Assembly (NCBI RefSeq): GCF_019795105.1
Contig: NZ_JAIMFO010000005.1
Location: 1 to 64,000, forward strand
Source of the DNA: Collinsella ureilytica
GTDB lineage: Bacteria; Actinomycetota; Coriobacteriia; Coriobacteriales; Coriobacteriaceae
DNA length: 64,000 nucleotides
Reading direction: 5' to 3'
Shown: in pieces, positions 39,837 to 49,000 of the stretch
Numbering within the stretch: the first letter of the stretch is position 1
How the letters are laid out: every line of letters begins with the position of its first letter
Made by a program: the position numbers and the translations under genes
Notes under the pieces: generated by a model
Seen by the model: the letters and a program-made list of their open reading frames with translations, nothing else
The model's database searches: none
Told to the model about the DNA's origin: nothing

Positions 39837-40478
39837 CTAGATTCCCTGCTGAGACACTCCATACTCAGCCTGCTCGGGAGTATAGCCCTCGAAGACCAGC
39901 TGATCGACAAGGGAGTCGTGAGAGAAGGACATCATATCGAGGTATTGAGCCGCCTGCTTCGATGCCTGCTCGTTCCAGTCTGCACCACAGTTCTCGGCGG
40001 CGTAATCGGAATCTTCTACGCTAAACTTCTCATGCTGCAACTGCTTGGACAGACCCGTCTGGGAGAACGGCTGCGTACTGAGATACTGTTTGGCCAGCTT
40101 GCACGCCTGCTCTCGCCAATCCGCACCGCAGTTGTCGGCAGCGAACACTGCGTCCTCCGTGCTGAACTTCTCGAACTCAAGCTGGGCAACCAGAGAGTCA
40201 TGGGAGAAGGGTTGCACCGACAAGTACCGCATCGCCGTCTTATACGCCTGCTCCTGCAAGGCGGTCATAGCCGGGAGGTTTGCATCCTTACCACTCTTTC
40301 CACCCTGATCCGTTTGCTGCTTGACCGTCGGCGTAACGTCTGTTGAGCCCGTGGTCGCGGGCTCACCGTGCGAACATCAGGCAACGGCGATGGCTATGCT
40401 CACGGCAGCGAGACCCATAAAGATCTTCTTGCCCATTCCATCCCTTTTGACGCCATCCTTCTTAACGGTCTTTTCCAT
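39837..40478 (-). pseudogene. Ltp-family lipoprotein, nonsense codon at the lipobox
   Basis: Reading from the ATG at 40478 (GGAG 8 nt upstream) gives a signal peptide ending GLAAVSIAIAVA. An in-frame TGA (40379-40377) follows exactly where the small residue before the lipobox Cys should be, and then CSHGEPATT continues. Downstream are three Ltp repeats of about 45 residues (A-x-x-YL..FS..GL/SLV.QL..E.F...DA.YA..NCGADW.EQA). Host-surface lipoproteins with this repeat are known in phages and actinobacteria. A single GGA-to-TGA change explains the stop. The remaining 143-codon frame has no secretion signal. Confidence 0.85.
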
Positions 40479-40641
40479 GTCCCAACTCCAATTCTCTCGG
40501 GGACTGATACCAAACAACTTTCCCTATGGCGCATACGGACTCGACTGGCAGTGCATCGGCCTTGCTGCGAAAACGATCAAAAACGACCGAACCTACACGG
40601 CAGGCGACCGCAGATCTCGCGCGGTCGAGCTCGACGTCACC

Positions 40642-42321
40642 CTATAGCAGCGCCTCACGTAACAGCTCATTGAAGCGCTTGGGATTACCTGTTCCTTTAC
40701 TTGCCTTCATGCACTGACCAACCAAAAAGCCAATCACTTTCCCGTTGCCCTCACGCACTTGTTGCACCTGATCCGGAAATGCCGCAATTACGTCATCGAC
40801 AAAACCCTGGAGTGCTCCGGCGTCACTCACCTGCCGCATGCCACGCTCATCTACAATCGCCTCAGGATCACGACCTTCTTTCGCCATCAGCTCAAAAACC
40901 TCGTGCGCCTGATTCGAGCTAATCGCATCCGTTGCAAGCAAATGTGCCAACGAAGCAACCTGGCTCGGCTTGATCCCCGATGCAGCAAGACTCGTCCCTG
41001 CTGCCTTTAGATAACCAGCAAGCTCATTGACTACGAGGTTTGCAACCGTCTGCGCCTCAGTGCTTCCCGCCTCTGCCGCCGCTTCAAAAAATGCCGAAAC
41101 CTCAGGGTCGCCAGCAATCTGCTCCGCATCGGCGCGCTTGATTCCAAAACGTGCAATGAAACGATCCCGCTTTGCATCGGGCAGCTCAGGAATCTCTGCT
41201 GCACACGCGTCTACAAAGGCCTCATCTAAGACGAATGGTGCAAGATCTGGATCGGGGAACAAACGGTAATCGTCAGCAGTTTCTTTGGCTCGCATAGCCA
41301 CCGTGCGTTTGCGCCCGGGCTCCCAGTGACGAGTTTCTTGACGAATGGTTCCTCCCGATTCCAACACCTCGGCCTGACGGCGAATCTCATATGCCAAACC
41401 ATCGTGCAGCGACTTAAAGGAATTCAGATTCTTAAGCTCGGTCTTGGTACCAAGGGCGGTATCTCCCCGGCGGCGAAGCGATACATTCCCATCGCAGCGC
41501 ATTGAGCCATGTTCCATCGAGCAGTCAGAAATCCCCAGGGTTAAAAAGATTCGCCGAAGTTTTTCCATAAAGAGACGAGCCTCTTCAGGAGTGCGCAGGT
41601 CGGGCTCGGTCACCAACTCAATCAGAGGTGTGCCGCAGCGGTTGTAATCAATCAGACTTTCCTGCGCCTCGGTGATCCGACCCTCTGCTCCTCCAACGTG
41701 GGTCATCTTTGCAGCATCTTCTTCCATATGGATGCGCAAAATTCTAATGGGAACCTGATAGCCCCCCGCATCCAATCGAGTGGGAACGCCTGCCGATGAA
41801 GCGTCAAATGGAGTGGCACCTACGATAGCTCCGGCATCCTCGCCTTCTGGAAGACCGGCTGCCATTTGCATAGAAAGGCCTTGGGCTCCTGCTTGCGCTG
41901 ATGCGGCGCTTGCGGCTTGAGAATCTCCAAACGCAGATTCTGGGCGCTCAGCAGCACCAGGTCCTGTAACCTCGATCGTCAAACCTCCGTGCATGCAAAA
42001 AGCAACTGGCCCTTGCGTGGTTTGGAAGTTCTTAGCCATATCGGGATAAAAATAATGCTTGCGATAAAACATCGAACGGCGCTGGATTCTGCAACCACAG
42101 GCAAGACCAGCTTTTACGATACCCTGAATCGCACGCCGATTAGGAACCGGCAAAGCACCAGGTAGGCCAAGGCATACCGGACATACGTGCTCATTGGGTT
42201 CATCTTCATGCGAGAGCTTGCAGCCACAAAACATCTTTGTCTCAAGCGCGGTGAGCTCCGTGTGAATCTCAAGGCCAATCACGGCCTCCCAGTCTTGCAA
42301 AACTTCAGCAAGCTCTCTCAT
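40642..42321 (-). CDS. gatB: Aspartyl/glutamyl-tRNA amidotransferase subunit B
   Basis: 559 residues; family about 480. N-terminal WEAVIGLEIHTEL, CP-VCLGLPGALPVPN, catalytic kinase core YFYPDMAKNFQ and the C-terminal GatB/YqeY tail (LVVNELAGYL...). An Ala/Gln/Gly-rich insertion of about 65 residues follows GGLTIEV, between two conserved strands, and probably loops out. It overlaps gatA by ATGA. The complex amidates mischarged Glu-tRNA-Gln or Asp-tRNA-Asn. Confidence 0.95.
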   Translation of the reverse strand: MRELAEVLQDWEAVIGLEIHTELTALETKMFCGCKLSHEDEPNEHVCPVCLGLPGALPVPNRRAIQGIVKAGLACGCRIQRRSMFYRKHYFYPDMAKNFQTTQGPVAFCMHGGLTIEVTGPGAAERPESAFGDSQAASAASAQAGAQGLSMQMAAGLPEGEDAGAIVGATPFDASSAGVPTRLDAGGYQVPIRILRIHMEEDAAKMTHVGGAEGRITEAQESLIDYNRCGTPLIELVTEPDLRTPEEARLFMEKLRRIFLTLGISDCSMEHGSMRCDGNVSLRRRGDTALGTKTELKNLNSFKSLHDGLAYEIRRQAEVLESGGTIRQETRHWEPGRKRTVAMRAKETADDYRLFPDPDLAPFVLDEAFVDACAAEIPELPDAKRDRFIARFGIKRADAEQIAGDPEVSAFFEAAAEAGSTEAQTVANLVVNELAGYLKAAGTSLAASGIKPSQVASLAHLLATDAISSNQAHEVFELMAKEGRDPEAIVDERGMRQVSDAGALQGFVDDVIAAFPDQVQQVREGNGKVIGFLVGQCMKASKGTGNPKRFNELLREALL

Positions 42322-43964
42322 GAGAGCTCACCTCCCTTCTGGACCACAGTGGGAGCGGCGGACACGTCCGACGCAATCGGCGCGACGGGCACATCCGTCG
42401 TGGTGCACGTATCCGTCGTGGTGCATGCATCAGGCACAGAGCACGCGCCCGATGGAGAGCACGTGCCCGACGCAATCGGCGCGACGGGCAGCACCGAGTC
42501 AGATCCATCACGAACAAAGGCCTGCTCAACCACACGAGCAAAACGCAATAACTTAGCATCGGTAAACGCCGCTCCCTGCAGCTGAACTGCAACCGGCAGC
42601 TTCGTATCTTTTCCCAAGCCAACGGGGACACTCATGCCCGCATTGCCCGCAATATTGAGCGAGATCGTAAAAAGATCCGACAGATACATCTGAGTTGGAT
42701 CTGAAAGCTCACCGAACCGAAAAGCTGTACGAGGAGCAGCAGGCATTAAAATGGCATCGACCTGGGCAAATGCAGCAGCATAGTCCTCAGTAATCAATGT
42801 CCGTGCTTTTTGAGCAGCAAAATAGTAACGATCATAAACACCGCTTGAGAGCAGATACGCTCCCAAAAGCTGGCGGCGTTTGACCTCCTCGCCAAAACCG
42901 TGCGCTCGCGAACGCGCACTTTGCTCGCCCAAGCTTGAACAACCCGGCTCCTGATAGCCATAGCGGATGCCATCAAAGCGAGCGAGATTAGAAAAGGCCT
43001 CTGCAGGACCGATAACATAATATGCAGCAATAGCCGCATCGAGATGTGGAAGCTCAATCTCAACCAGCTCAGCACCTGCATCCCTGAGTGCCCCTGCTGC
43101 TGCCTGCACCGCCTCACGCACCTCATCTGCCAGGCCTTGCGCCTCCATGAGCGCGGGAACAATGCCCACGCGCTTACCTGCTACACCTTCATTGAGACCA
43201 GCCGTAAAGCTCGCCTCAAAGGCGCGGCTCGTTCCATCCAAAGGATCTGCGCCGCCTGCCATTAAGGCATCCATAGCCAAAGCAACATCGAGCACCGTGC
43301 GACCAAAAGGCCCTACCTGGTCAAGCGAGCTACCAAAGGCCGTAACCCCATAGCGGCTCACCGCGCCATACGACGGCTTCATGCCAATAACGCCGCAAAG
43401 CGCTGCTGGCTGGCGAATCGATCCACCCGTGTCTGACCCAAGAGCCAGCGGGGTCTCCCCTGCCGCAACTGCTGCAGCTGAGCCACCAGAAGATCCGCCG
43501 GGCACGCGATCAGTATCCCAGGGATTTTTTGTGGGATGAAAGGCTGAACTTTCGGTAGATGAGCCAAAGGCAAACTCATCCATATTCGTTTTACCTACCG
43601 GAATACATCCTGCGGCAAGCATGCGATCTACGCAGGTAGCGGTATACGGACTCACATACGACTCGAGCATTTTTGAGGCGCAGGTGGTATGCGTACCCAC
43701 CAGATTCATATTGTCCTTAATTGCCAAGGGCACACCCGCCAAAGGCGGCAAGGACTCACCTGCAGCACGGCGAGCATCAAGACGCTCAGCAGCAGCATAG
43801 GCAAGCTCAGGCGTTACTTCCAAAAAGGCACCAATGGCTGGCTCGCGAGCTTCAATGGCAGCCAAGGCAGCGCGGGTAACTTCTGTAGCGCTCAAGGCTC
43901 CAGTCTGCACACCTTCTGCAATCTGGGCGGCTGTAAGCTGATCTAATGTGGATGCAGAGCTCAT
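42318..43964 (-). CDS. gatA: Aspartyl/glutamyl-tRNA amidotransferase subunit A
   Basis: 548 residues; amidase-signature enzyme that releases ammonia from glutamine. Catalytic Lys in VPLAIKDNM, Ser pair in GGSSGGSAAAVA and GSDTGGSIRQPA. The last ~50 residues are an unusual tail in which VAPIAS and CTTTD each occur twice, encoded by repeated DNA. The gene overlaps the gatC stop by 1 nt. Confidence 0.95.
   Translation of the reverse strand: MSSASTLDQLTAAQIAEGVQTGALSATEVTRAALAAIEAREPAIGAFLEVTPELAYAAAERLDARRAAGESLPPLAGVPLAIKDNMNLVGTHTTCASKMLESYVSPYTATCVDRMLAAGCIPVGKTNMDEFAFGSSTESSAFHPTKNPWDTDRVPGGSSGGSAAAVAAGETPLALGSDTGGSIRQPAALCGVIGMKPSYGAVSRYGVTAFGSSLDQVGPFGRTVLDVALAMDALMAGGADPLDGTSRAFEASFTAGLNEGVAGKRVGIVPALMEAQGLADEVREAVQAAAGALRDAGAELVEIELPHLDAAIAAYYVIGPAEAFSNLARFDGIRYGYQEPGCSSLGEQSARSRAHGFGEEVKRRQLLGAYLLSSGVYDRYYFAAQKARTLITEDYAAAFAQVDAILMPAAPRTAFRFGELSDPTQMYLSDLFTISLNIAGNAGMSVPVGLGKDTKLPVAVQLQGAAFTDAKLLRFARVVEQAFVRDGSDSVLPVAPIASGTCSPSGACSVPDACTTTDTCTTTDVPVAPIASDVSAAPTVVQKGGELS
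42369..42491. repeat. Nested repeats in the gatA 3' end
   Basis: cgacgcaatcggcgcgacgg occurs at 42369 and again at 42468, 99 bp (33 codons) apart. Between them atccgtcgtggtgca is repeated in tandem at 18-bp spacing. All units are multiples of three, so the gatA frame is kept. Confidence 0.85.
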
Positions 43965-44275
43965 CAGCCCTCCCCTCCCTCAGCCAAAATTGCCGGTACA
44001 CGAAACATCCGGTCGCGAACTGAAGCGGCACCCGCCGTAGCTGTTTTAATATCTAAAGCGCGCTCGGCATCGAGCACATCCTCGCGCATAACATTTGCCA
44101 GCTCACCAATGGGATGGAAGGTAGGATCTACATCTTCTTGCGCATAAGCAAGCACAGGTTCAAGCATCTGCACTGCCTCGTTTAGATAGGCTGTCATCTG
44201 CTTAAGTTCATCGCCTTCCAAGGCAATGCGCGCATAGTCTGCAATGCCTACTACCTCTCGCTCTGTGAGTGCCAT
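43964..44275 (-). CDS. gatC: Aspartyl/glutamyl-tRNA amidotransferase subunit C
   Basis: 103 residues; LTEREVVGIADYARIAL, the belt segment DVDPTFHPIG and MREDVLDAE are typical. AAGGGAG lies upstream of the ATG. First gene of gatC-gatA-gatB. Confidence 0.94.
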   Translation of the reverse strand: MALTEREVVGIADYARIALEGDELKQMTAYLNEAVQMLEPVLAYAQEDVDPTFHPIGELANVMREDVLDAERALDIKTATAGAASVRDRMFRVPAILAEGGEG

Positions 44276-44419
44276 AGCGCTCCCTTCCGCCCTGCGGGCG
44301 TATTATTTGTCAATCAGAAGTATAGGTGGCAGCGCGGACATCGTCTTGCGCGGCATGCTTGGATACGCCGAATTAACGGGATACGACAAGCGTGTACGGA
44401 AAGCGTATACAAAAGCGTG

Positions 44420-44923
44420 CTAGCAGCCATCTGCCTCATAGTGCAACCGGCTCTGATCCCCCGCTTCAGCTGGGGCAATATCACGCGTAAGATAGCGTTT
44501 AGCCAGCCAACGCGCCATAGGCAGGTTTTGATCCAGATAGTTGCCGCATTCTTTTGCCGTAGCTCCAGGGATCTCGCCTTCAAAACTCGCTACAAACTCG
44601 AAAAGCTCGCGCACGAGCGGCAAGATTTCCGCACTGTGCACCTCGCCAAATACCGTAAGGTAAAAGCCCGTTCTACAACCCATGGGGCCAAAATACACAA
44701 CCCGGCTCGCCCAAATGGGGTGATTTCGCAAAAACGTAGCACCCAAATGTTCGATCGTGTGAGCCTCGGCGGTGTTCATAACCGGCTCGCGATTCGGTGC
44801 AGTCAGGCGCAGATCAAAGGTGGTAACTACGGCCTTGCTCGCGGGATCAACATCGCGGCGCGATACATACACGCCAGGCATTAAGGCCAGATGATCAACG
44901 GTAAAGCTTGCGATTGTATCCAT
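44420..44923 (-). CDS. luxS: S-ribosylhomocysteine lyase LuxS
   Basis: 167 residues. The metal ligands are visible in HTIEHLGATFLRN and ATAKECGNYLDQN, and the catalytic Cys in GPMGCRTGFYL. It splits S-ribosylhomocysteine to homocysteine and the AI-2 precursor DPD. No pfs or metabolic partner is adjacent; pflA lies just upstream. Confidence 0.96.
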   Translation of the reverse strand: MDTIASFTVDHLALMPGVYVSRRDVDPASKAVVTTFDLRLTAPNREPVMNTAEAHTIEHLGATFLRNHPIWASRVVYFGPMGCRTGFYLTVFGEVHSAEILPLVRELFEFVASFEGEIPGATAKECGNYLDQNLPMARWLAKRYLTRDIAPAEAGDQSRLHYEADGC

Positions 44924-44945
44924 GGTAGGTATCAGCTACTCCTTC

Positions 44946-45770
44946 TTAATGAGACTTGGGATGATGTGAGCCTGCCTTGCTACGCGATTCTTTCATGCCG
45001 CGCAAAACCGCCTGACGAAGCTCTGGCATGCGCTCTTTATCCATGGGCGGCACGCCTGCAAGCGGATACTCAAGACCCATCTGCTTGTACTTTGGAATTC
45101 CCATCGTATGGTAGGGCAGCATTTCCAAACCAACGACATTCAGCCAAGGACCAATAAGCCTACCGAGTGCCTCGCATTCTTCAACCGAATCGGTAATTCC
45201 CGGAACCACCACATGGCGAATAACCGTTTTAATGCCGCGCGCAGCCAGATGAGCTCCAAAAGCGAGAATACGCTCGTTTGACTGGCCGGTCAGCTTGCGA
45301 TGCCCCTCGGGATTGCTATGTTTGATATCCAGCAAGACCAGATCGGTCTCGGCAAGCACCGCGTCAAAGCGCTCGGGATGTGCGGGATCAAAGGCATAAC
45401 CACAGCTATCGAGACAAGTGTGCACGCGGCCGCGCGGACGAGCGTGCATCGCGCGAAAGAGATCGGCAAGAAAAGCTGGCTGCAGCAAAGGTTCGCCGCC
45501 CGAAACCGTAATGCCTCCGGTTTTGTAAAATGCGCGGTTACTCTCGTAGAGGTCAATAAGATGCTCAACGCTTACCTGAGCACCAGCACGGACATCCCAT
45601 GTATCGGGATTGTGGCAGTAGGCACAGCGCATGGGGCATCCTTGTGTGAACACCACAAAGCGGATGCCCGGACCATCGACGGTTCCCATTGTCTCAATGG
45701 AATGAATCCGCCCGAGGGTATACGCACTCTCACGCGCCCTCGGATCCTCTGTGAACACTACCTGAGCCAT
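44946..45770 (-). CDS. pflA: Pyruvate formate-lyase activating enzyme
   Basis: About 274 residues from the ATG with GGGAG upstream. Radical-SAM motif CPMRCAYCHNPDTW, SGGEPLLQ, and C-terminal PYHTMGIPKYKQMGLEYPL fit PflA. It installs the glycyl radical on PFL under anaerobic conditions. pflB is not in the window, which is unusual because they are normally adjacent. Start codons further upstream lack sites. Confidence 0.93.
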   Translation of the reverse strand: MAQVVFTEDPRARESAYTLGRIHSIETMGTVDGPGIRFVVFTQGCPMRCAYCHNPDTWDVRAGAQVSVEHLIDLYESNRAFYKTGGITVSGGEPLLQPAFLADLFRAMHARPRGRVHTCLDSCGYAFDPAHPERFDAVLAETDLVLLDIKHSNPEGHRKLTGQSNERILAFGAHLAARGIKTVIRHVVVPGITDSVEECEALGRLIGPWLNVVGLEMLPYHTMGIPKYKQMGLEYPLAGVPPMDKERMPELRQAVLRGMKESRSKAGSHHPKSH

Positions 45771-46087
45771 GCCATCTCCCAGCGACACGTGTGCTTCTGC
45801 TCTTAGAATCTCAGCTACCGCGCATGTACCTGTGAGTCTACCCTGTGATCTCGTGCTTTTTCTTAGCATACTCCATGGCGAGAGCATATGCGGCGATCGA
45901 GCATCTCACGGCATAGAACAAACCGCGTGTTTTGCAAGCACCGTGAATACTTGCTATTGAACTGTAAAAAATCAAAGCAAGAAAGGGATACCGAGGTACA
46001 CACCCCGATATCCCTTTCAGCATAAGCAGGCTTAGAGCTACTGCACGGCACAGCCGCGCTTACCCGCACACGACATTATCATGTTTC
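45771..46087 (-). terminator. Terminator of the glycosidase gene (stem 45981-46018) in an otherwise empty gap
   Basis: GAAAGGGATACCG pairs with CGATATCCCTTTC (one wobble pair) around a 12-nt loop. On the minus strand it is followed by TTGC and then a TTTTTT stretch. Apart from this, the gap holds no gene; the pflA promoter should be here. Confidence 0.7.
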
Positions 46088-49000
46088 CTACTCATGCCTC
46101 CGCTTCCGAACAACCGCCAACACACAGGCACTCACGCCAGCAAGACCACTTGTGCCCACAACAAGAAGCGCCATATCACCCGTTCGAGGAAGTGCTCGCG
46201 AGCGGGAGTGTCCACTGCCCTGCTTGTTACCTGAGCCGTTGCCTGAACCGTTGTCCGAGCCGTTTCCCGAGCCCTCGTCCGTGTTCTTGTCCGGCTTCTT
46301 GTTTGGGTCGTTACTCGGGTCGCTTCCTGGCTTCTTGTTTGGGTCGTTACTCGGGTCGCTTCCTGGCTTTTTGTCTGGGTCGTTACTCGTGCCGTCATCC
46401 GGCTTCTTGTTCGGGTCGCCGCTCGGATCATCATCCGTCGTATTGTCAGATGTAGCCTCAGGCTTCCAAGATGCCGTCAATTTCAAATCTTGAGTTACTG
46501 CCACACTGAAATCATAAGCAGTACCTGCGTCTGTCATCCAACCCTCAAAGGTATAGCTTTTGCGCACTGGCTTCTCAGGCTCTGTAAGCGTACTGCCCGA
46601 AGCCACCGAAACGGTCTGAACCATATCGTCATGGCCATAATCAAAGGTCACCTGCACGAGCTCTGATGGCTGCTTGGGCTTAAGTCCCGCTAAAGCTTGT
46701 GCCAGCGCTGCACTCACATCGTCAAACTCGCCACGCGTTGTCGTATACGCTCCGGCATCATGCTGTTTTGCCAAAGTATCAACCATCTGCTCTGCCGCTT
46801 TAAGCGCAGACTCAAGCGCAGCTACCGTATCTTCGGTATAGGTATCACGATTTTTGAGCGCTTCTTTTGCAGCAGCAATCTGAGCCTTAAGGGCTTCTAC
46901 GCCATATACATCGCCCAGCTCAATCTTGCGTTTCCCAAGAATCTGGAGCTCAACCACGTGATTCTCTTTGCCAATACCGCCCTCATAGCCATTCATATAC
47001 AGGCGCACATACCGAGCCTCAACCGGCGCAGACTCACCTGCAGCAAGAGAGCGACGCTGGCGAGATGCAGCGGTAATCGCCTGCGGCTGAGGTTGCGCTT
47101 GAGCCTGTGATCCAGCCTGCGCCTGTGGCTCGACTCCAAAGATTACCTTCCCATCAGGTGACTCATGATACAGAGTTGCTGTTGGTTGCTCGCCAAGCTT
47201 GAACACATCGGTCGCGCCTGAGTAATACAGCACCTGCTTATCTGCAAAGTCCGGCGTAGAGGACACCACCAAGGCCGTGGCATCATACATACGCGATCCG
47301 CCCCAATAACGCCAAAGCTTCACGGCATCAATGGTGCACGCATGTCCAAGGTCAATCTGAAGATACGCGGGCTGGCGATGAGCATCGTTGCCAAAAATGC
47401 CAAACCTACTCTCGCTTGAAGTATCCCCATCGCAGACCTTTGAAAGCGGAGAACCTGCGTTGTAGATGAGTGAAGGATCAGTCGTGCTTCCAGGCAACCA
47501 CGCAGCTGTTGGCTCAAGGGCTGCAGCAAGATTTTTCGTTTCAACATTATCGGTTCCAGGAACCAGACCACGAAGCACTGCAAGGAGCTTTTGATACGCA
47601 GCTTGCTGATCCTCAGTATTTTTTGCAAGTGCAAAAGACGCCTCAGCCAACACCGCGTCAGCGCTGGTAGCCGTCCAGGAAGCCTTGGATGAATGATCGC
47701 GCATTCCTTCTACCTGCTTGATCAGATCTGCCAACGGCGAGGTGGGAACCTCGTCATATCCAAGTGCGCGATCAAACACCCGCGCTGAGGCTACCGAAGG
47801 AGAGCCTGCACATGAAATGGTAGCAGCGGCTAAGCTGTGATCACGAACCTTGTCCGCACGATAGGCTGAGCCGGCAATCTCTCCTCCCACATAGATCTTC
47901 AGCATGCCATTGTTTTCACGCACACCAGCTATGGTTGTGAGTCCTCCCACTGCCTGTTCAGAGACAGCCGAAACGCCATTGACGGTAAAGACCGCTCGTC
48001 CATCCCCATCGAGCGCGAGCGACCACTCCTCACCTTGGTGCATGAACACGGTATTCGGAACAACCTCATCAACCGAGGCGGTAGCAGTAAAGCCAACAGC
48101 TCCCTCAAGCCCTGCTACCTCGCCTGCTCCAGCGGCGGAAGCAGCATCAAAGGCGTACACCACACCACCCGTGTGGAAGCGCCGCTCGAACGATCCGGCC
48201 AAACGGTTGCCAGCGCTGTCAGATCCGGCAGTAGCACTGACCGAGATACGTTCCCCATGGGCAGGTGCACTCGCCAGCTCAAGATCAAAGGTCTTGAGAT
48301 CTGCATAGGCGTGCGCGGACTTCAGCTCAGCCGATGTACCATCAACGGTAACCTCAAAGGTCGCACCGCTCACGTGCTCAGACGTCTGTACGCGCAGCAC
48401 AGTATCGGAAAGTTGCTCTTGAGAAACAAGCGTCGGGGCATTCGTATCGCCCTTGCGGCTCAGGTGCCAAATCTGAGTCTCACCAGGCTGCAAGGTCATC
48501 TGTACCTCGTGACCTTGAGCGATCGTAGCAGGCGCAGCTGTGAGCCGAGCTCCCGCCTCCGCATAGCCGTGGTCGAGCACCACATGATAGGTTCCAGCTG
48601 TTGTACAGCCTACGCCAGCATCAAGACGGAAGCTGATGGTCTTTTCTGCATGAGCGGGATTGCGCATAGAAATAATGCCTTCATCGCCTGCATCATTAAA
48701 GCAAGCAAATCCATAGGCATGCTGCTCGCCTGTTCTAGCGCTTCGAGCACCCCCCAAACCATTGCTACCTGCGAGCGTGGCGGTTTTGGCAGGAGTGCCT
48801 CCAATAACCTTTGCATTGCGCAGCATAGAGAAGTTCTCTTCTTCCCACTTCAGGAAGTCTGCATTAACAAGATACTTTTCCGTATCAAAAATGGATGCTG
48901 AATAATACAGCTCCCAGAAGGCAGTTCCGCGCGTACCCTGCATAAAGAGGTAGTTGCGGAATTGTTCACCGGTCATTGAACTCGCAGAGATACCCGTATC

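Noticed and set aside
39525-40346. Plus-strand 273-codon frame
   Set aside because: It is antisense to three clear Ltp repeats; its Leu/Arg-rich text is a shadow.
40377-40379. TGA read as an amino acid in the Ltp gene
   Set aside because: Other genes here use TGA as a normal stop (rnfE, rnfG, mcrB), so recoding is unlikely.
38157-40641. Intact integrative element at the tmRNA 3' end
   Set aside because: No integrase in the interval and no second copy of the tmRNA 3' sequence.
46300-46400. CRISPR-like repeats in the glycosidase 3' end
   Set aside because: The repeated text codes for the in-frame DPNKKPGSDPSN wall spacer, with no unique spacers. No CRISPR array was found in the window.
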